From: Puccinellia tenuiflora
Taxonomy: Eukaryota; Streptophyta; Magnoliopsida; Poales; Poaceae
Direction of reading: 5' to 3'
NCBI GenBank assembly: GCA_012064385.1
Contig: QRDG01001874.1
Location: 1-64,000 of the forward strand
Length of the DNA: 64,000 nucleotides
A program made the position numbers and the translations under genes. Positions 33,046-45,224 of this stretch are shown here, piece after piece (the first letter of the stretch is position 1; the number at the start of each line of letters is the position of its first letter). The notes beneath the pieces are model-generated. The model had not been told where the DNA came from. It did no database searches and saw only the letters and a list, made by a program, of their open reading frames with translations.

Positions 33046-34563
33046 CTTTGCTGCATTATTACATGATTATTATTGCTTATTGCTGGGACTATCGTGTGGG
33101 CTTATGAGTGCTTATGGTCTTATGTTGAAATGATACTATACTTGTTTGTGTTGGACTAACCGTCTGTTGTTGGACTTGTTGTTAAATGAAACTGGAATAA
33201 ATGAACCCTCCCTCCAAACTTCGATAGGGTCAGTCCATAGTGCCACTAATCTGAACATTGAACGCACTACCCCCCGTCGCCCAAATGGGAGAGCCATAGC
33301 CTATGTAACCTATCAAGCCTCCTTTGATGCTACCCACTTGGCAAGTCTAGTCGGATACTGCATAGTTGTGGTCGGGGCTAGTCTTGTGAAGGTTCCGGAG
33401 CTAGGCGTCGCTCATGAGTTGGGACGTGCCGGATTCACTTCGTCATAAGACATAGAGTGTATGTCAGTAGCTATATAGGGAGTGTCTTGGTAGAGTGAAC
33501 GGTTATGTAAGTGTATCTTGCCTTGGCCAGGTAAGGTGCAATTAGATGGGTGGTAACTGCAACCTCTCGAGAGTGTGTCAACTAGCAGCTAGCCTTGTTC
33601 CTAGGTTATGGAACAGTTCAGTGTCGGTCACACTATTGTCCTTTGTCGAGTCCGGAGGTTAAACTTAAGATCGGTGTGAAAGAAAGATGAATAACCCGAT
33701 TTCACTAAATGAACCAATAGATGATGCAGGGAATGTTACTTCAGTTGTGGATGGTTATCCATGTTGAGGGATGGCGGTGTGATCGTTGGGGCCTAGAGTT
33801 AGGCCTGAGCCAACATCGTCCGTGCATGCCCTAGTGAAAAGATGAGGCCAGTGGGCCTAGCAGTGGACAGATGTGGTGAGGCTGTTGGGCCTAGTTGTGA
33901 CAGGTTTGCTATAATACTTATTACCAATGGGTACATCCGTTATTCGTCACAGGTAAGTTCTTGTGTGATCTCCAGTACACGATCCAACCCCACCTGGCTT
34001 GGACTCTGTACTGGTGGTACTCCCGCTGTTTGCTTATGCCATGGTTTGTTGTGCTACCTTGTTGCTATCCACTTGGAATGTCGTGAGTAGACACTTGCCA
34101 TGTTTAGATTATTATTGTTATTATATTGCTGGTTACTTGTTGCCTGAATGCTTAACTGTTCATGTCTTGTGGTTGTTTCTTGCGAGTACATCATTGTACT
34201 CAAACTGGCTTTTCATGTGGCCAGACGTTGAGAGGATACATCTTCCACCATAGCAAGGAGATGGAGCAAAAGCGTGCTAGGATCAGTAGCCCAGCCAGAT
34301 ACCTGTGGAATGGAGCCACTCCAAGCCGTTGCGTTAGTCGTCTTCTGCTGCCAGTTAAACACTCTGTCCCGTGCCATACTTGGTCATGATAATTTCTCAT
34401 GCCTTGATGGCCATGTAAAACCATTTGTAGCCCTTTGGGCCTGAATGTGTAATGATATTTCTGCTATGTTGCATTGTCGTAACGTGCGTCCAGATATCCT
34501 GGGCTGGCGCACGGGGCGACCGCCTTTCTGACGACATGTGTCAGAAGGGGGTGCCACAGAGCA

Positions 34564-34575
34564 TGGTATCAGAGC
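34564..34575 (+). other. LARD-1 primer binding site, internal 1 (tRNA-iMet)
   Basis: TGGTATCAGAGC, complementary to the 3' end of plant initiator tRNA-Met, lies five bases after the LTR end. Confidence 0.9.
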
Positions 34576-34914
34576 ACCAGGCTGGCTGTAGACTACCCTA
34601 GCATGGAAAGCCCCGCCTTACTTTTGCCCGACAATGACCCGATGGATTTAACCTGTACCCGCCTAACCGGCATGGCTCGTGTCGGTCAACAGTATGGAGC
34701 AGTAAAACTTGTCCCAATCTTACCCAACCAGACTCGCCGGTTTCTTCCTTGAGAAGGAATCGACACTACCCATTAGTATGAAACCCAAGTCCTAGCTAGC
34801 CCTAAAATCCCACCCTCGCTTGCTATCCTTTGCAACCCAACTCTCTTGAAGCAGATCCTGCTCAGGAATCTTGCGCTCTCCTCTCTCCCAAGTATACCTA
34901 GCTTAAGTTTTTAG

Positions 34915-35704
34915 ATGGCACCTACCCTATTTTCGAGACCACCGCTGAGTTTCGCCCCGGTTTTCCACCTCTGCTATGGGAAGCTGCTCGCGATATTATT
35001 GGTTGTGTTTCTCGCCCGGTGTACCATGTATATCGGTCTAACCTCTCCACCTGCATGAGCGAGTATCATGCCGATGTGTATGTCGGCACAAGTGCCTTAG
35101 GAAGCGCGACGCCGTATGTGAGTCAAAGCCACTTCGTGGATTCCCCTGAGATGGCGCTCCAAGTTGCAGCTTGGAAATGTCTCGCTCGTCTCAGATACTT
35201 TGAAGCCGTGATGGAACCTCCTACGTCTCGCTTTTTCCCGCCAAGATCCCTTGCAAGCCCCGGCCATCCCATGGTAAGCATCGAAGTGATGCTCAACTCA
35301 ACCTTGTCCCACCTCGTAGCCTACACCACCGCCTTGGAGAGCATCCTTGTCTACCACTTGGAAGATGCCATTTCTATAGGAAAGCCCTTGCCCGAATCCC
35401 GCAGCCCACTAACAACAACCCAGCTCCGCAAGGACCAGTAACAATTAAACTCCAGAAGCCACCCCCATCTATGGAAGCTCTGAAGTTTGGAATCGATACC
35501 TTTCATCCAGGACCACCCGCAACCCACGACCTCCAATCCCTTCGCAGCTTTGGCGTTGTGCCAGAAGGCATTCCTGAGACTCTAGCCGTGGTGGCAAGGA
35601 GCCCAGTGGATACCAAGCTTTGCTTAGGACCAGACCTGCAAGCTCCTGAAGGGAGCAAAGTAAATGAAGCCCAGACCAAGTCCCCACTAAGTGAGGAGTC
35701 CTAA
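34915..35704 (+). pseudogene. LARD-1 internal ORF, copy 1, with two single-base deletions
   Basis: Matches the intact 263-aa ORF at 41645-42436. It has lost one T near 34934 and one A near 35365, so it is 2 nt shorter and out of frame at the start and in the middle. The piece 35019-35441 still reads MYHVYRSNLSTCMSEYHADV as in copy 2. Confidence 0.85.
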
Positions 35705-36436
35705 GTTTGTAGGTGAGAGTTTGTGAGGATTGTTTGTTCTTCTGTGTTTGCTTGTATCGCATGTTAGCTTGGCAGCTTATGGGACTTGTTATTTTAACTC
35801 CGTAAAAAAATGATGTTTATTCGCTTGTTAACTACTCGGTTGACGTGCGACAAAACACCATGCCCTTCCTTCCTTTTAAAAGTTTTGAACAAATGACAGA
35901 ACACTTAAAATAGGACGCGTATGTGAACGAAAACACATATGTCCACCTGTAAAATTAACACAACATTTGAATGGGATATTATTTTCTAGTACGAAAAATA
36001 TTTTGGTGTGTGCGGGACTCTAACCATTAAGTGGATGTATTTGAGGATACACTGTACCCATGGTTCCCCGCTCACTTGATGATTCATGTGTAGATCTGGT
36101 TTGATTTGCCATGCTTGTGTTTGGTGGAACTAAAAAAACTTTGATTTAATTTTTATAACCATAGTAGCAAATCCTATATTGATTGATTTCGGGAGCCCCT
36201 GCAATGCCATCCTTAGAATGCATTGAGTGTGATAGAAATGTTATGCTTTGATAATGTTTTGTTTTAATAAAATATCCTGCTGAGCGTTGATCCTTTTAGT
36301 GCTAAACTTCAGTTTTTCGTAGAAAAGGTTTTGCAAGAAGTTTTTTTAAATATAGGGGTATATTAAACCATACAAGAAATATCTCGTATAACTCCGGTAA
36401 TCTCCGTAAGTCTCCGAATCTCGGGACGAGATTCTT
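35705..36436 (+). other. LARD-1 internal 1, non-coding 3' part
   Basis: AT-rich with no ORF; matches 42437-43170. It leads to the purine tract. Confidence 0.7.
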
Positions 36437-36452
36437 TTTAAGGGGGAAGGTT
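36437..36452 (+). other. LARD-1 polypurine tract, internal 1
   Basis: AAGGGGGAAGG followed by TT lies directly before LTR2 (TGTCACATCC at 36453). The partner tract in internal 2 is at about 43170-43193 and has one more G. Confidence 0.8.
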
Positions 36453-37774
36453 TGTCACATCCTGAAAATTCGTCCCTAATGTTAGTAATGTTTTCTCGCG
36501 CCTGAAAAACTTTTTCTGTTTTCAAAACTATTTTCTTTGAACCAGATGGTCTTTGACTTGACTTTGGTTTCTCCCTCTTAGAAATTTCCCAACAATCCCC
36601 GATCCTTGTCGACCCCCACCATAATTTCATACCCTTGTTTTGCCGATCGAACATTGATTCCATTTGAACGTTCTAAAACCCCTCCCATCGATCCCACCAA
36701 AAGCCACCACCACAGTTGTATCTTGAAATAAATTCCACCAATATACCACATGGTTCCCTCCTACATATATATCACTCCCATGGAAAAATATTTCATAGCC
36801 CTATGCAATATTTCCAAGTTTATCCATATTCTTTATTATGCCATTTTCAATCCAAAATTATCTGGACACCTTCCACTCATCCAAAATTCTGAAATTTTGG
36901 TGAGGTGCATGATTTAACCTCCTGAACATTTCTCTCCATTGGCCCAACCTCATGTGAGCAATATTTTAGGTACTTCCTTTGTAATGCCCTTTTCCTGCCT
37001 ATTGCAGTTTCCAAAGCAACCCCTAGCTACAAAAATCATTGGGCATTGACACTTTGCCAAATTGACCAACTCCCATATATAACCACACATCCAGAAGATC
37101 ATGTCAAGATCATTTGATTTGGTTTACTTGGCACACCCATGCCATTAGGGCATTTTTGGACTCCAAATTATTTGACCACTCTCCATGTACCCAATTGAGC
37201 TCAAACTTCACACACATAATATATACAAGTATTCTAGCCTACTGTTAATTTTGGGGATTTTTCTGAGACGAGGAAGACCTCTGTCATTTCACCGAACACC
37301 TGGCGCAACCCCCGTTTTCTGAAAATCTTATACATGAAAGTTTGTCGCCTTTGCGTCATTCTTGTTTTGTTGTGTTGGTCTCGTCGTTACGAACCCAGTG
37401 GTATGACCAGTTTTCTGTTTAGCACCCCAAGTCAACGGGAACGCGCTCTGGACGTCCCGGACGTGCACGATTTGGCACGACCTAATCTCGCTTACCCTAA
37501 ACCTTACCTAAACCCTCCAGCTACTGTGTGGCCACGTACCCCAGCTCTTAACCCCTGAGTTGGGTCACCGACACTTCACCGTGGTAAAAATCTCCAACCA
37601 TGGTCACCTCCCCATACTTAAAAACCAAAATGAGGCAGCCGAGCTCATTTTTCCCCCTGCCCCTCACTCTCCCTCAGCCGCACCACCACTAGCTCACCCT
37701 CCCCTGGCCTTGCTAGCCAACCCTCCGGAGCAGCAGTTGGAGGCCAAAGCCATCCCGTTCATCCTCTGCTGACC

Positions 37775-38425
37775 ATGGCCGAGCCCGTGCTCGACGCGCC
37801 CCTCGCGCAGAGGCCTCTCCCCAGCCACCTCGGACCCTCCCCGGGCGCGGCGCTGCACCACCATATCGCTGCCGTCCTCGGCTCGCCCCGCCAGGCCGCC
37901 CATCGCCGGCAGCCGTCGACCTCCGGCGCTACCCCGTACGCTCCCGTGCGTGCTCGTGCGAAGGAGGAAGTTGACCACGTCCCCGCCGCCGGCCCCACCT
38001 CCCACAACCGCGGCAAGCCGCCGCCGTGCCGTCCCCGCCGTCGCCGCGTGCTCTCGGGCACCCGTCGGTCGGAGTCGACGGCGCCCGTCGCGTACGTCCC
38101 CGGGCGCGTGCTCGCAAGGTTGGGGGACGAGGGCGTCAACGGCGCCCCGACCGCGCCTTTCTCGGACGCGGTGGAGGTCGGCAACCTCGCCGCCGTCCTC
38201 GGCCGGCCTGCTGAGCCACCTCCACCGCCGCCGTCGTCGCCTCCCGATGCCCCGTACTGGCCACTCCCGCGTCGACCAAGGCGGCCGCCCCCGCGGTCCC
38301 CGGCATCCCTGGCCTCCTCCACGGGCGTGGCCGGCCCGGCGTGGCCGTACCACGTCGCCGGCGTCCGCCCCGGCCGCCAGTCGCCGGCGTCGGCCTCTCC
38401 CCAAGCAAGGTCCTGTACGAGCTGA
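37775..38425 (+). CDS. GC-rich LTR ORF, 216 codons, doubtful
   Basis: Begins at ATG in a good context (GACCATGGCC) and runs without a stop through a Pro/Arg/Ala-rich product (MAEPVLDAPLAQRPLPSHLG, then PPPPPPSSPPDAPYW). It lies downstream of the putative TATA region. Other frames on both strands are also open because the DNA is about 75% GC, so coding is uncertain. LTR3 keeps the ATG (44507) but is cut by RLX-3 at 44743; LTR1 has ACG. It could be a captured exon, or the GC-rich LTR leader. Confidence 0.3.
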   Translation: MAEPVLDAPLAQRPLPSHLGPSPGAALHHHIAAVLGSPRQAAHRRQPSTSGATPYAPVRARAKEEVDHVPAAGPTSHNRGKPPPCRPRRRRVLSGTRRSESTAPVAYVPGRVLARLGDEGVNGAPTAPFSDAVEVGNLAAVLGRPAEPPPPPPSSPPDAPYWPLPRRPRRPPPRSPASLASSTGVAGPAWPYHVAGVRPGRQSPASASPQARSCTS

Positions 38426-39337
38426 AGCTAGAAGAAAAGCTCCTGATCGTTCATTATGTGCTAGCTAAAAGCGTTTTTCGTTTTTTTTCACAGCTTTACG
38501 CTTTCCAAAGAAGAAGACGTATTTCCCGGATCTACGCGAACAGCCCGGCCCAGTCCAGAAACGGCCCGTTCTGTTTTTTTGTCTGAGTGAGCAGCAGATA
38601 GCTATTCTTCGCCGAGCCATAATTTTGAACCGTAGCTCCGTTCGAGGTGATTCGAATTTGTAAATTCAAATTTTAAAAATCTCTATCCAGTGGTATAGGT
38701 TTTATATTTTTGTAAAATTTTATATGCTCAGCACCCTTGTATGCTTGCATAGGTGTCCCGCGGTACCGGCAAACCGGTATCCTAAACCGCGACGTGCCCG
38801 TGACCCTCCAAGACAATTGGCGTCGATCGTCGAAGGCAAGCTAACCACTTGCTATGAACACTCAAGCGATGTTGTTTGTTTGCATACTACCATGTCATAT
38901 GTGTGCTTTGTATCTTATTTTATTGCTTGTCATTTGTCAACTGTGCGTCACGAGATATCGTGGCTTTGTTTTCATTCCTGTAATACGATAAACCCATCAA
39001 GTGTGGGTTGAGTTCCGGCCGGCGACTAAATACATGCTGGGCACCGCCCATGTGGATTGAATCTCGTCTACTATCGGTATTATTATTTCATGTAACTTTA
39101 CTTTCCTGCAATACGATAAACCCATCAAGTGTGGGTTGAGTTCCGGCCGGCGACTAAATACATGTTGGGCCCCGCCCACGTGGATTGAATCTCGTCTACT
39201 TTTCTGTAGAGTTGTGGCGTGTGTTGGACGGTACCATGCACCACTCCCCATTCCGGCGACGATGGACTGGGGGAACCGCCGCAGTCAATGGAATGGAGGA
39301 ACGGGATCGCGTGGACGCCCCCACTAACATTTGTAGT

Positions 39338-39790
39338 CGACCCGTGGCTGTCACTGGTCGGAAGTATCTCCGCCCTCGCCCGGTTGACGCTAACCGATTG
39401 TGTTATTTTATTTTCTTACTCGACTGTGGCTGTTACTGGCCGGAAACATCTCCGTCCTCGCCCGGTTGATTTTGTTATTTTATTTTCTGTACTTGACCCG
39501 TGGCTGCTACTGGCCGGAGACAACTCCGTCCTCGCCCGGTTGATTTTGTTATTTTATTTTCGTTAATCGACCTGTGGCTGCTACTGGTCGGAGACAACTC
39601 CGTCCTCGCCCGATTGATTTTGTTATTTCATTTTCGTTACTCGACCTGTGGCTGCTACTGGCCGGAGGAAACTCCGTCCTCGCCCGGTTGATTGTGCTAT
39701 TTTATTTTCTTTACTCAACCTGTGGCTGTTACTGGCCGGAGGCATCTCCGTCATCGCCCGGTTGAATTTATTCATCTTTGCTGAATTATT
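39338..39790 (+). repeat. LTR2 minisatellite, six units of about 74 bp
   Basis: Unit starts at about 39338, 39421, 39493, 39568, 39642 and 39716. The core is CGACCTGTGGCTGCTACTGG, then a TCCGTCCTCGCCCGGTTGAT segment and a T-rich tail. ORFs reading through it are repeat artefacts. Confidence 0.88.
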
Positions 39791-41294
39791 ACATGATTAT
39801 TATTGCTTATTGCTGGAACTATCGTGTGGCTTATGATTGCTTATGGTCTTAAGTTGAAATGATACTATACTTATTGTGTTGGACTAACCGTCTGTTGTTT
39901 GGACTTGTTGTTAAATGAAACTGGAATAAATGAACCCTCCCTCCAAACTTCGATAGGGTCAGTCCATAGTGCCACTAATCTGAACATTGAACGCACTACC
40001 CCCCGTCGCCCAAATGGGAGAGCCATAGCCTATGTAACCTATCAAGCCTCCTTTGATGCTACCCACTTGGCAAGTCTAGTCGGATACTGCATAGTTGTGG
40101 TCGGGGCTAGTCTTGTGAAGGTTCCGGAGCTAGGCGTCGCTCATGAGTTGGGGACGTGCCGGATTCACTTCGTCATAAGACATAGAGTTATGTCAGTAGC
40201 TATACAGGGAGTGTCTTGGTAGAGTGAACGGTTATGTAAGTGTATCTTGCCTTGGCCAGGTAAGGTGCAATTAGATGGGTGGTAACTGCAACCTCTCGAG
40301 AGTGTGTCAACTAGCAGCTAGCCTTGTTCCTAGGTTATGGAACAGTTCAGTGTCGGTCACACTATTGTCCTTTGTCGAGTCCGGAGGTTAAACTTAAGAT
40401 CGGTGTGAAAGAAAGATGAATAACCCGATTTCACTAAATGAACCAATAAGATGATGCAGGGAATGTTACTTCAGTTGTGGATGGTTATCCATGTTGAGGG
40501 ATGGCGGTGTGATCGTTGGGGGCCTAGAGTTAGGCCTGAGCCAACATCGTCCGTGCATGCCCTAGTGAAAAGATGAGGCCAGTGGGCCTAGCAGTGGAAA
40601 GATGTGGTGAGGCTGTTGGCCTAGTTGTGACAGGTTTGCTATAATACTTATTACCAATGGGTACATCCGTTATTCGTCACAGGTAAGTTCTTTGTGTGAT
40701 CTCCAGTACACGATCCAACCCCACCTGGCTTGGACTCTGTACTGGTGGTACTCCCGCTGTTTGCTTATGCCATGGTTTGTTGTGCTACCTTGTTGCTATC
40801 CACTTGGAATGTCGTGAGTAGACACTTGCCATGTTTAGATTATTATTGTTATTATTATTGCTGGTTACTTGTTGCCTGATTGCTTGACGGTTCATGTCTT
40901 GTGGTTGTTTCTTGCGAGTACATCATTGTACTCAAACTGGCTTTTCATGTGGCCAGACGTTGAGAGGATTCATCTTCCACCATAGCAAGGAGATGGAGCA
41001 AGAGCGTGCCAGGATCAGTAGCCCAGCCAGATACCTGTGGAATGGAGCCACTCCAAGCCGTTGCGTTAGTCGTCTTCTGCTGCCAGTTAAACACTCTGTC
41101 CCGTGCCATACTTGGTCATGATAATTTCTCACGCCTTGATGGCCATGTAAACCATTTGCAGCCCTCTGGGCCTGGTTGTGTAATGATATTTCTGCTATGT
41201 TGCATTGTCGTAACGTGCGTCCAGATATCCTGGGCTGGCACACGGGGCGACCGCCTTTCTGATGACATGTGTCAGAAGGGGGTGCCACAGAGCA

Positions 41295-41306
41295 TGGTAT
41301 CAGAGC
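41295..41306 (+). other. LARD-1 primer binding site, internal 2 (tRNA-iMet)
   Basis: TGGTATCAGAGC five bases after the LTR2 end. Confidence 0.9.
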
Positions 41307-41644
41307 ACCAGGCTGGCTGTAGACTACCCTAGCATGGAAAGTCCCGCCTTACTTTTGCCCAACAATGACCCGATGGATTTAACCCGTCTATGCCTAACCG
41401 GCATGGCTCGTGTCGGTCAACAGTATGGTGCAGTAAAACTTGTCCCAATCTTACCCAACCAGACTCGCCGATTTCTTCCTTGAGAAGGAATCGACACTAC
41501 CCATTAGTATGAAACCCAAGTCCTAGCTAGCCCTAAAATCCCACCCTCGCTTGCTATCCTTTGCAACCCAACTCTCTTGAAGCAGATCCTGCTCAGGAAT
41601 CTTGCGCTCTCCTCTCTCCCAAGTATACCAGCTTAAGTTTTTAG

Positions 41645-42436
41645 ATGGCACCTACCCTTATTTTCGAGACCACCGCTGAGTTTCGCCCCGGTTTTCCACC
41701 TCTGCTGTGGGAAGCTGCTCGTGATATTATTGGTTGTGTTTCTCGCCCGGTGTACCATGTATATCGGTCTAACCTCTCCACCTGCATGAGCGAGTATCAT
41801 GCCGATGTGTATGTCGGCACAAGTGCCTTAGGAAGCGCGACGCCGTATGTGAGTCAAAGCCACTTCGTGGATTCCCCTGAGATGGCGCTCCAAGTTGCAG
41901 CTTGGAAATGTCTCGCTCGTCTCCGATACTTTGAAGCCGTGATGGAACCTCCTACGTCTCGCTTTTTCCCACCAAGATACCTTGCAAGCCCCGGCCATCC
42001 CATGGTAAGCATCGAAGTGATGCTCAACTCAACCTTGTCCCACCTCGTAGCCTACACCACCGCCTTGGAGAGCATCCTTGTCTACCACTTGGAAGAATGC
42101 CATTTCTATAGGCAAGCCCTTGCCCGAATCCCGCAGCCCACTAACAACAACCCAACTCCGCAAGGACCAGTAACAATTAAACTCCAGAAGCCACCCCCAT
42201 CTATGGAAGCTCTGAAGTTTGGAATCGATACCTTTCATCCAGGACCACCCGCAACCCACGACCTCCAATCCCTTCGCAGCTTTGGCGTTGTGCCAGAAGG
42301 CATTCCTGAGACTCTAGCCGTGGTGGCAAGGAGCCCAGTGGATACCAAGCTTTGCTTAGGACCAGACCTGCAAGCTCCTGAAGGGAGCAAAGTAAATGAA
42401 GCCCAGACCAAGTCCCCACTAAGTGAGGAGTCCTAA
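41645..42436 (+). CDS. LARD-1 internal ORF, copy 2, intact 263 aa, unknown function
   Basis: The only clean ORF of the LARD interior, starting at ATG 41645 (MAPTLIFETTAEFRPGFPPL), about 340 nt after the primer site, where gag would be. No CCHC, protease, RT or integrase motif is present. Residues about 36-100 read YHVYRSNLSTCMSEYHADVY, an intervening loop, then SPEMALQVAAWKCLARLRYF. The pattern of beta-rich stretch, then A-x-x-x-AAW-x-x-L-x-x-L helix loosely resembles a double-stranded RNA-binding fold; this is a guess from pattern only. The C-terminal third is Pro/Thr-rich. Copy 1 (34915-35704) has two deletions, so the frame here may have stayed open by chance or been inherited intact. Confidence 0.65.
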   Translation: MAPTLIFETTAEFRPGFPPLLWEAARDIIGCVSRPVYHVYRSNLSTCMSEYHADVYVGTSALGSATPYVSQSHFVDSPEMALQVAAWKCLARLRYFEAVMEPPTSRFFPPRYLASPGHPMVSIEVMLNSTLSHLVAYTTALESILVYHLEECHFYRQALARIPQPTNNNPTPQGPVTIKLQKPPPSMEALKFGIDTFHPGPPATHDLQSLRSFGVVPEGIPETLAVVARSPVDTKLCLGPDLQAPEGSKVNEAQTKSPLSEES

Positions 42437-43169
42437 GTTTGTAGGTGAGAGTTTGTGAGGATTGTTTGTTCTTCTGTGTTTGCTTGTATCGCATGTTAGC
42501 TTGGCAGCTTATGGGACTTGTTATTTCAACTCCGTAAAAAAAATGATGTTTATTCGCTTGTTAACTACTCGGTTGACGTGCGACAAAACACCATGCCCTT
42601 CCTTCCTTTTAAAAGTTTTGAACAAATGACAGAACACTTAAAATAGGACGCGTATGTGAACGAAAACACATATGTCCACCTGTAAAATTAACACAACATT
42701 TGAATGGGATATTATTTTCTAGTACGAAAAATATTTTGGTGTGTGCGGGACTCTAACCATTAAGTGGATGTATTTGAGATACACTGTACCCATGGTTCCC
42801 CACTCACTTGATGATTCATGTGTAGGTCAGGTTTGATTTGCCATGCTTGTGTTTGGTGGAACCAAAAACCTTAGATTTAATTTTTATAACCATAGTAGCA
42901 AATCCTATATTGATTGATTTCGGGAGCCCCTGCAATGCCATCCTTAGAATGCATTGAGTGTGATAGAAATGTTATGCTTTGATAATGTTTTGTTTTAATA
43001 AAATATCCTGCTGAGCGTTGATCCTTTTAGTGCTAAACTTCAGTTTTCGTAGAAAAGGTTTTGCAAGAAGTTTTTTTAAATATAGGGGTATATTAAACCA
43101 TACAAGAAATATCTCGTATAACTCTGGTAATCTCCGTAAGTCTCCGAATCTCGGGACGAGATTCTTTTT
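42437..43169 (+). other. LARD-1 internal 2, non-coding 3' part
   Basis: AT-rich with no ORF; nearly identical to 35705-36436. It ends in GGGACGAGATTCTTTTTAAG before the purine tract. Confidence 0.7.
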
Positions 43170-43193
43170 AAGGGGGGAAGGTTTGTCACATCC
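43170..43193 (+). other. LARD-1 polypurine tract, internal 2
   Basis: AAGGGGGGAAGG followed by TTT lies directly before LTR3 (TGTCACATCC at 43194). Confidence 0.8.
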
Positions 43194-44738
43194 TGAAAAT
43201 TCGTCCCTAATGTTAGTAATGTTTTCTCGCGCCTGAAAAACTTTTTCTGTTTTCAAAACTATTTTCTTTGAACCAGATGGTCTTTGACTTGACTTTGGTT
43301 TCGCTCTCTTAGAAATTTCCCAACAATCCCCGATCCTTGTCTACCTCCACCATAATTTCATACCCTTGTTTTGCCGATCGAACATTGATTCCATTTGAAC
43401 ATTCTAAAACCCCTCCCATCGATCCCACAAAAAGCCACCACCACAGTTGTATCTTGAAATAAATTCCACCAAGATACCACATGGTTCCCTCCTACATATA
43501 TATCACTCCCATGGAAAAATATTTCATAGCCCTATGCAATATTTCCAAGTTTATCCATATTCTTTATTATGCCATTTTCAATCCAAAATTATCTGGACAC
43601 CTTCCACTCATCCAAAAATTCTGAAATTTTTGTGAGGTGCATGATTTAACCTCCTGAACGTTTCACTCCATTGTCCCAACCTCATTTGAGCAATATTTGA
43701 GGTACTTCCTTTGTAATGCCCTTTTCCTGCCTATTGCAGTTTCCAAAGCAACCCCTAGCTACAAAAATCATTGGGCATTGACACTTTGCCAAATTGACCA
43801 ACTCCCATATATAACCACACATCCAGAAGATCATGTCAAGATCATTTGATTTGGTTTACTTGGCACACCCATGCCATTAGGGCATTTTTGGACTCCAAAT
43901 TATTTGACCACTCTCCATGTACCCAATTGAGCTCAAACTTCACACACATAATATATACAAATATTCTAGCCTACTGTGAATTTTGGGAATTTTTCTGAGA
44001 CGAGGAAGACCTCTGTCATTTCACCGAACACCTGGCGCAACCCCCGTTTTCTGAAAATCTTATACATGAAAGTTTGTCGCCTTTGCGTCATTCTTGTTTT
44101 GTTGTGTTGGTCTCGTCGTTACGAACCCAGTGGTATGACCAGTTTTCCGTTTAGCACCCCAAGTCAACGGGAACGCGCTCTGGACGTCCCGGACGTGCAC
44201 GATTTGGCACGACCTAATCTCGCTTACCCTAAACCTTACCTAAACCCTCCGGCTACTGTGTGGCCACGTACCCCAGCTCTTAACCCCTGAGTTGGGTCAC
44301 CGACACTTCACCGTGGTAAAAATCTCCAACCATGGTCACCTCCCCATACTTAAAAACCAAAATGAGGCAGCCGAGCTCATTTTTCCCCCTGCCCCTCACT
44401 CTCCCTCAACCGCACCACCACTAGCTCACCCTCCCCTGGCCTTGCTAGCCAACCCTCCGGAGCAGCAGTTGGAGGCCAAAGCCATCCCGTTCATCCTCTG
44501 CTGACCATGGCCGAGCCCGTGCTCGACGCGCCCCTCGCGCAGAGCCTCTCCCCGGCCACCTCGGACCCTCCCCGGGCGCGGCGCTGCACCACCATATCGC
44601 TGCCGTCCTCGGCTCGCCCCGCCAGGCCGCCCATCGCCGGCAGCCGTCGACCTCCGGCGCTACCCCGTACGCTCCCGTGCGTGCTCGTGCGAAGGAGGAA
44701 GTTGACCACGTCCCCGCCGCCGGCCCCACCTCCCACAA

Positions 44739-44743
44739 CCGCA
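44739..44743. repeat. Target site duplication CCGCA of RLX-3 (partner 48775-48779)
   Basis: CCGCA precedes TGTCAGG (44744) and follows CCTGACA (48774). The homologous place in LTR1 and LTR2 is a single CCGCG. Confidence 0.92.
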
Positions 44744-45020
44744 TGTCAGGTACTAGTAGTGGTATGGAGTAGTAATATGTTGGTAACTGTGAGGATACTT
44801 TAGGTATTTCATATGGTGGTCACTTTGTAGCTGGCTTGGTCTTTATAAGCCCACCTTGTATCCTGTTAAAACAATCAAGAAATATGAACCCTAATTTTAC
44901 CTTTATTTCCTGCAATTTATCTTAGATTTAATTCCTGCAATTACCAGTTTTCTATCGATTCCTCTTAAAATCCCAATTCCTGTGATCCTCTTCGATCAGG
45001 CACCCATCGGGGTCCTGATA
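44744..45020 (+). repeat. RLX-3 5' LTR (277 bp)
   Basis: Starts TGTCAGGTACTAG and ends GGTCCTGATA. CTTTATAAGCCC (about 44839) is a likely TATA box. Confidence 0.92.
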
Positions 45021-45022
45021 AT

Positions 45023-45034
45023 TGGTATCAGAGC
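45023..45034 (+). other. RLX-3 primer binding site (tRNA-iMet)
   Basis: TGGTATCAGAGC two bases after the 5' LTR. Confidence 0.9.
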
Positions 45035-45224
45035 GAGCTCGATCCATCGGCCTGCTCCCACCCGTCCCTCCCTCATCTTCTTCCCCGATCCGATTCGTCC
45101 CCACCCTTCCCTTCGTCTTCGATTCCGTTTGATTTTCTCAATCCCGACGACTACTTCTTCTTCTGCGTTTCGATTCGCAGCGAATTCCACCCTCCCTGTC
45201 CCAAATCGACCTCCGTTCCCATTC

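Larger units (their letters stand above)
29735..34558 (+). repeat. LARD-1 LTR1 (4824 bp)
   Basis: Starts TGTCACATCC and ends GTGCCACA. In order it contains an AT-rich upstream third with CATATATAACC (about 30353), a likely TATA region, a very GC-rich 600-bp stretch (31050-31690), a 128-bp direct duplication (32249-32470), a minisatellite of about 74-bp units (32607-33040), and a long 3' part. It has more private changes than LTR2 and LTR3. The ATG of the LTR ORF seen in LTR2 and LTR3 is ACG here. Confidence 0.9.
36453..41289 (+). repeat. LARD-1 LTR2 (4837 bp, central LTR)
   Basis: Full-length LTR shared by the two halves of the array, acting as the 3' LTR of the first unit and the 5' LTR of the second. 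It is bounded by a purine tract on the left and a Met primer site (41295-41306) on the right. Confidence 0.92.

Noticed and set aside
33146..33448. 107-aa ORF repeated in all three LARD LTRs (also 39899-40222 and 50669-50992)
   Set aside because: Conserved only because LTR copies are recent duplicates; no start context, domain or complexity argues for a protein.
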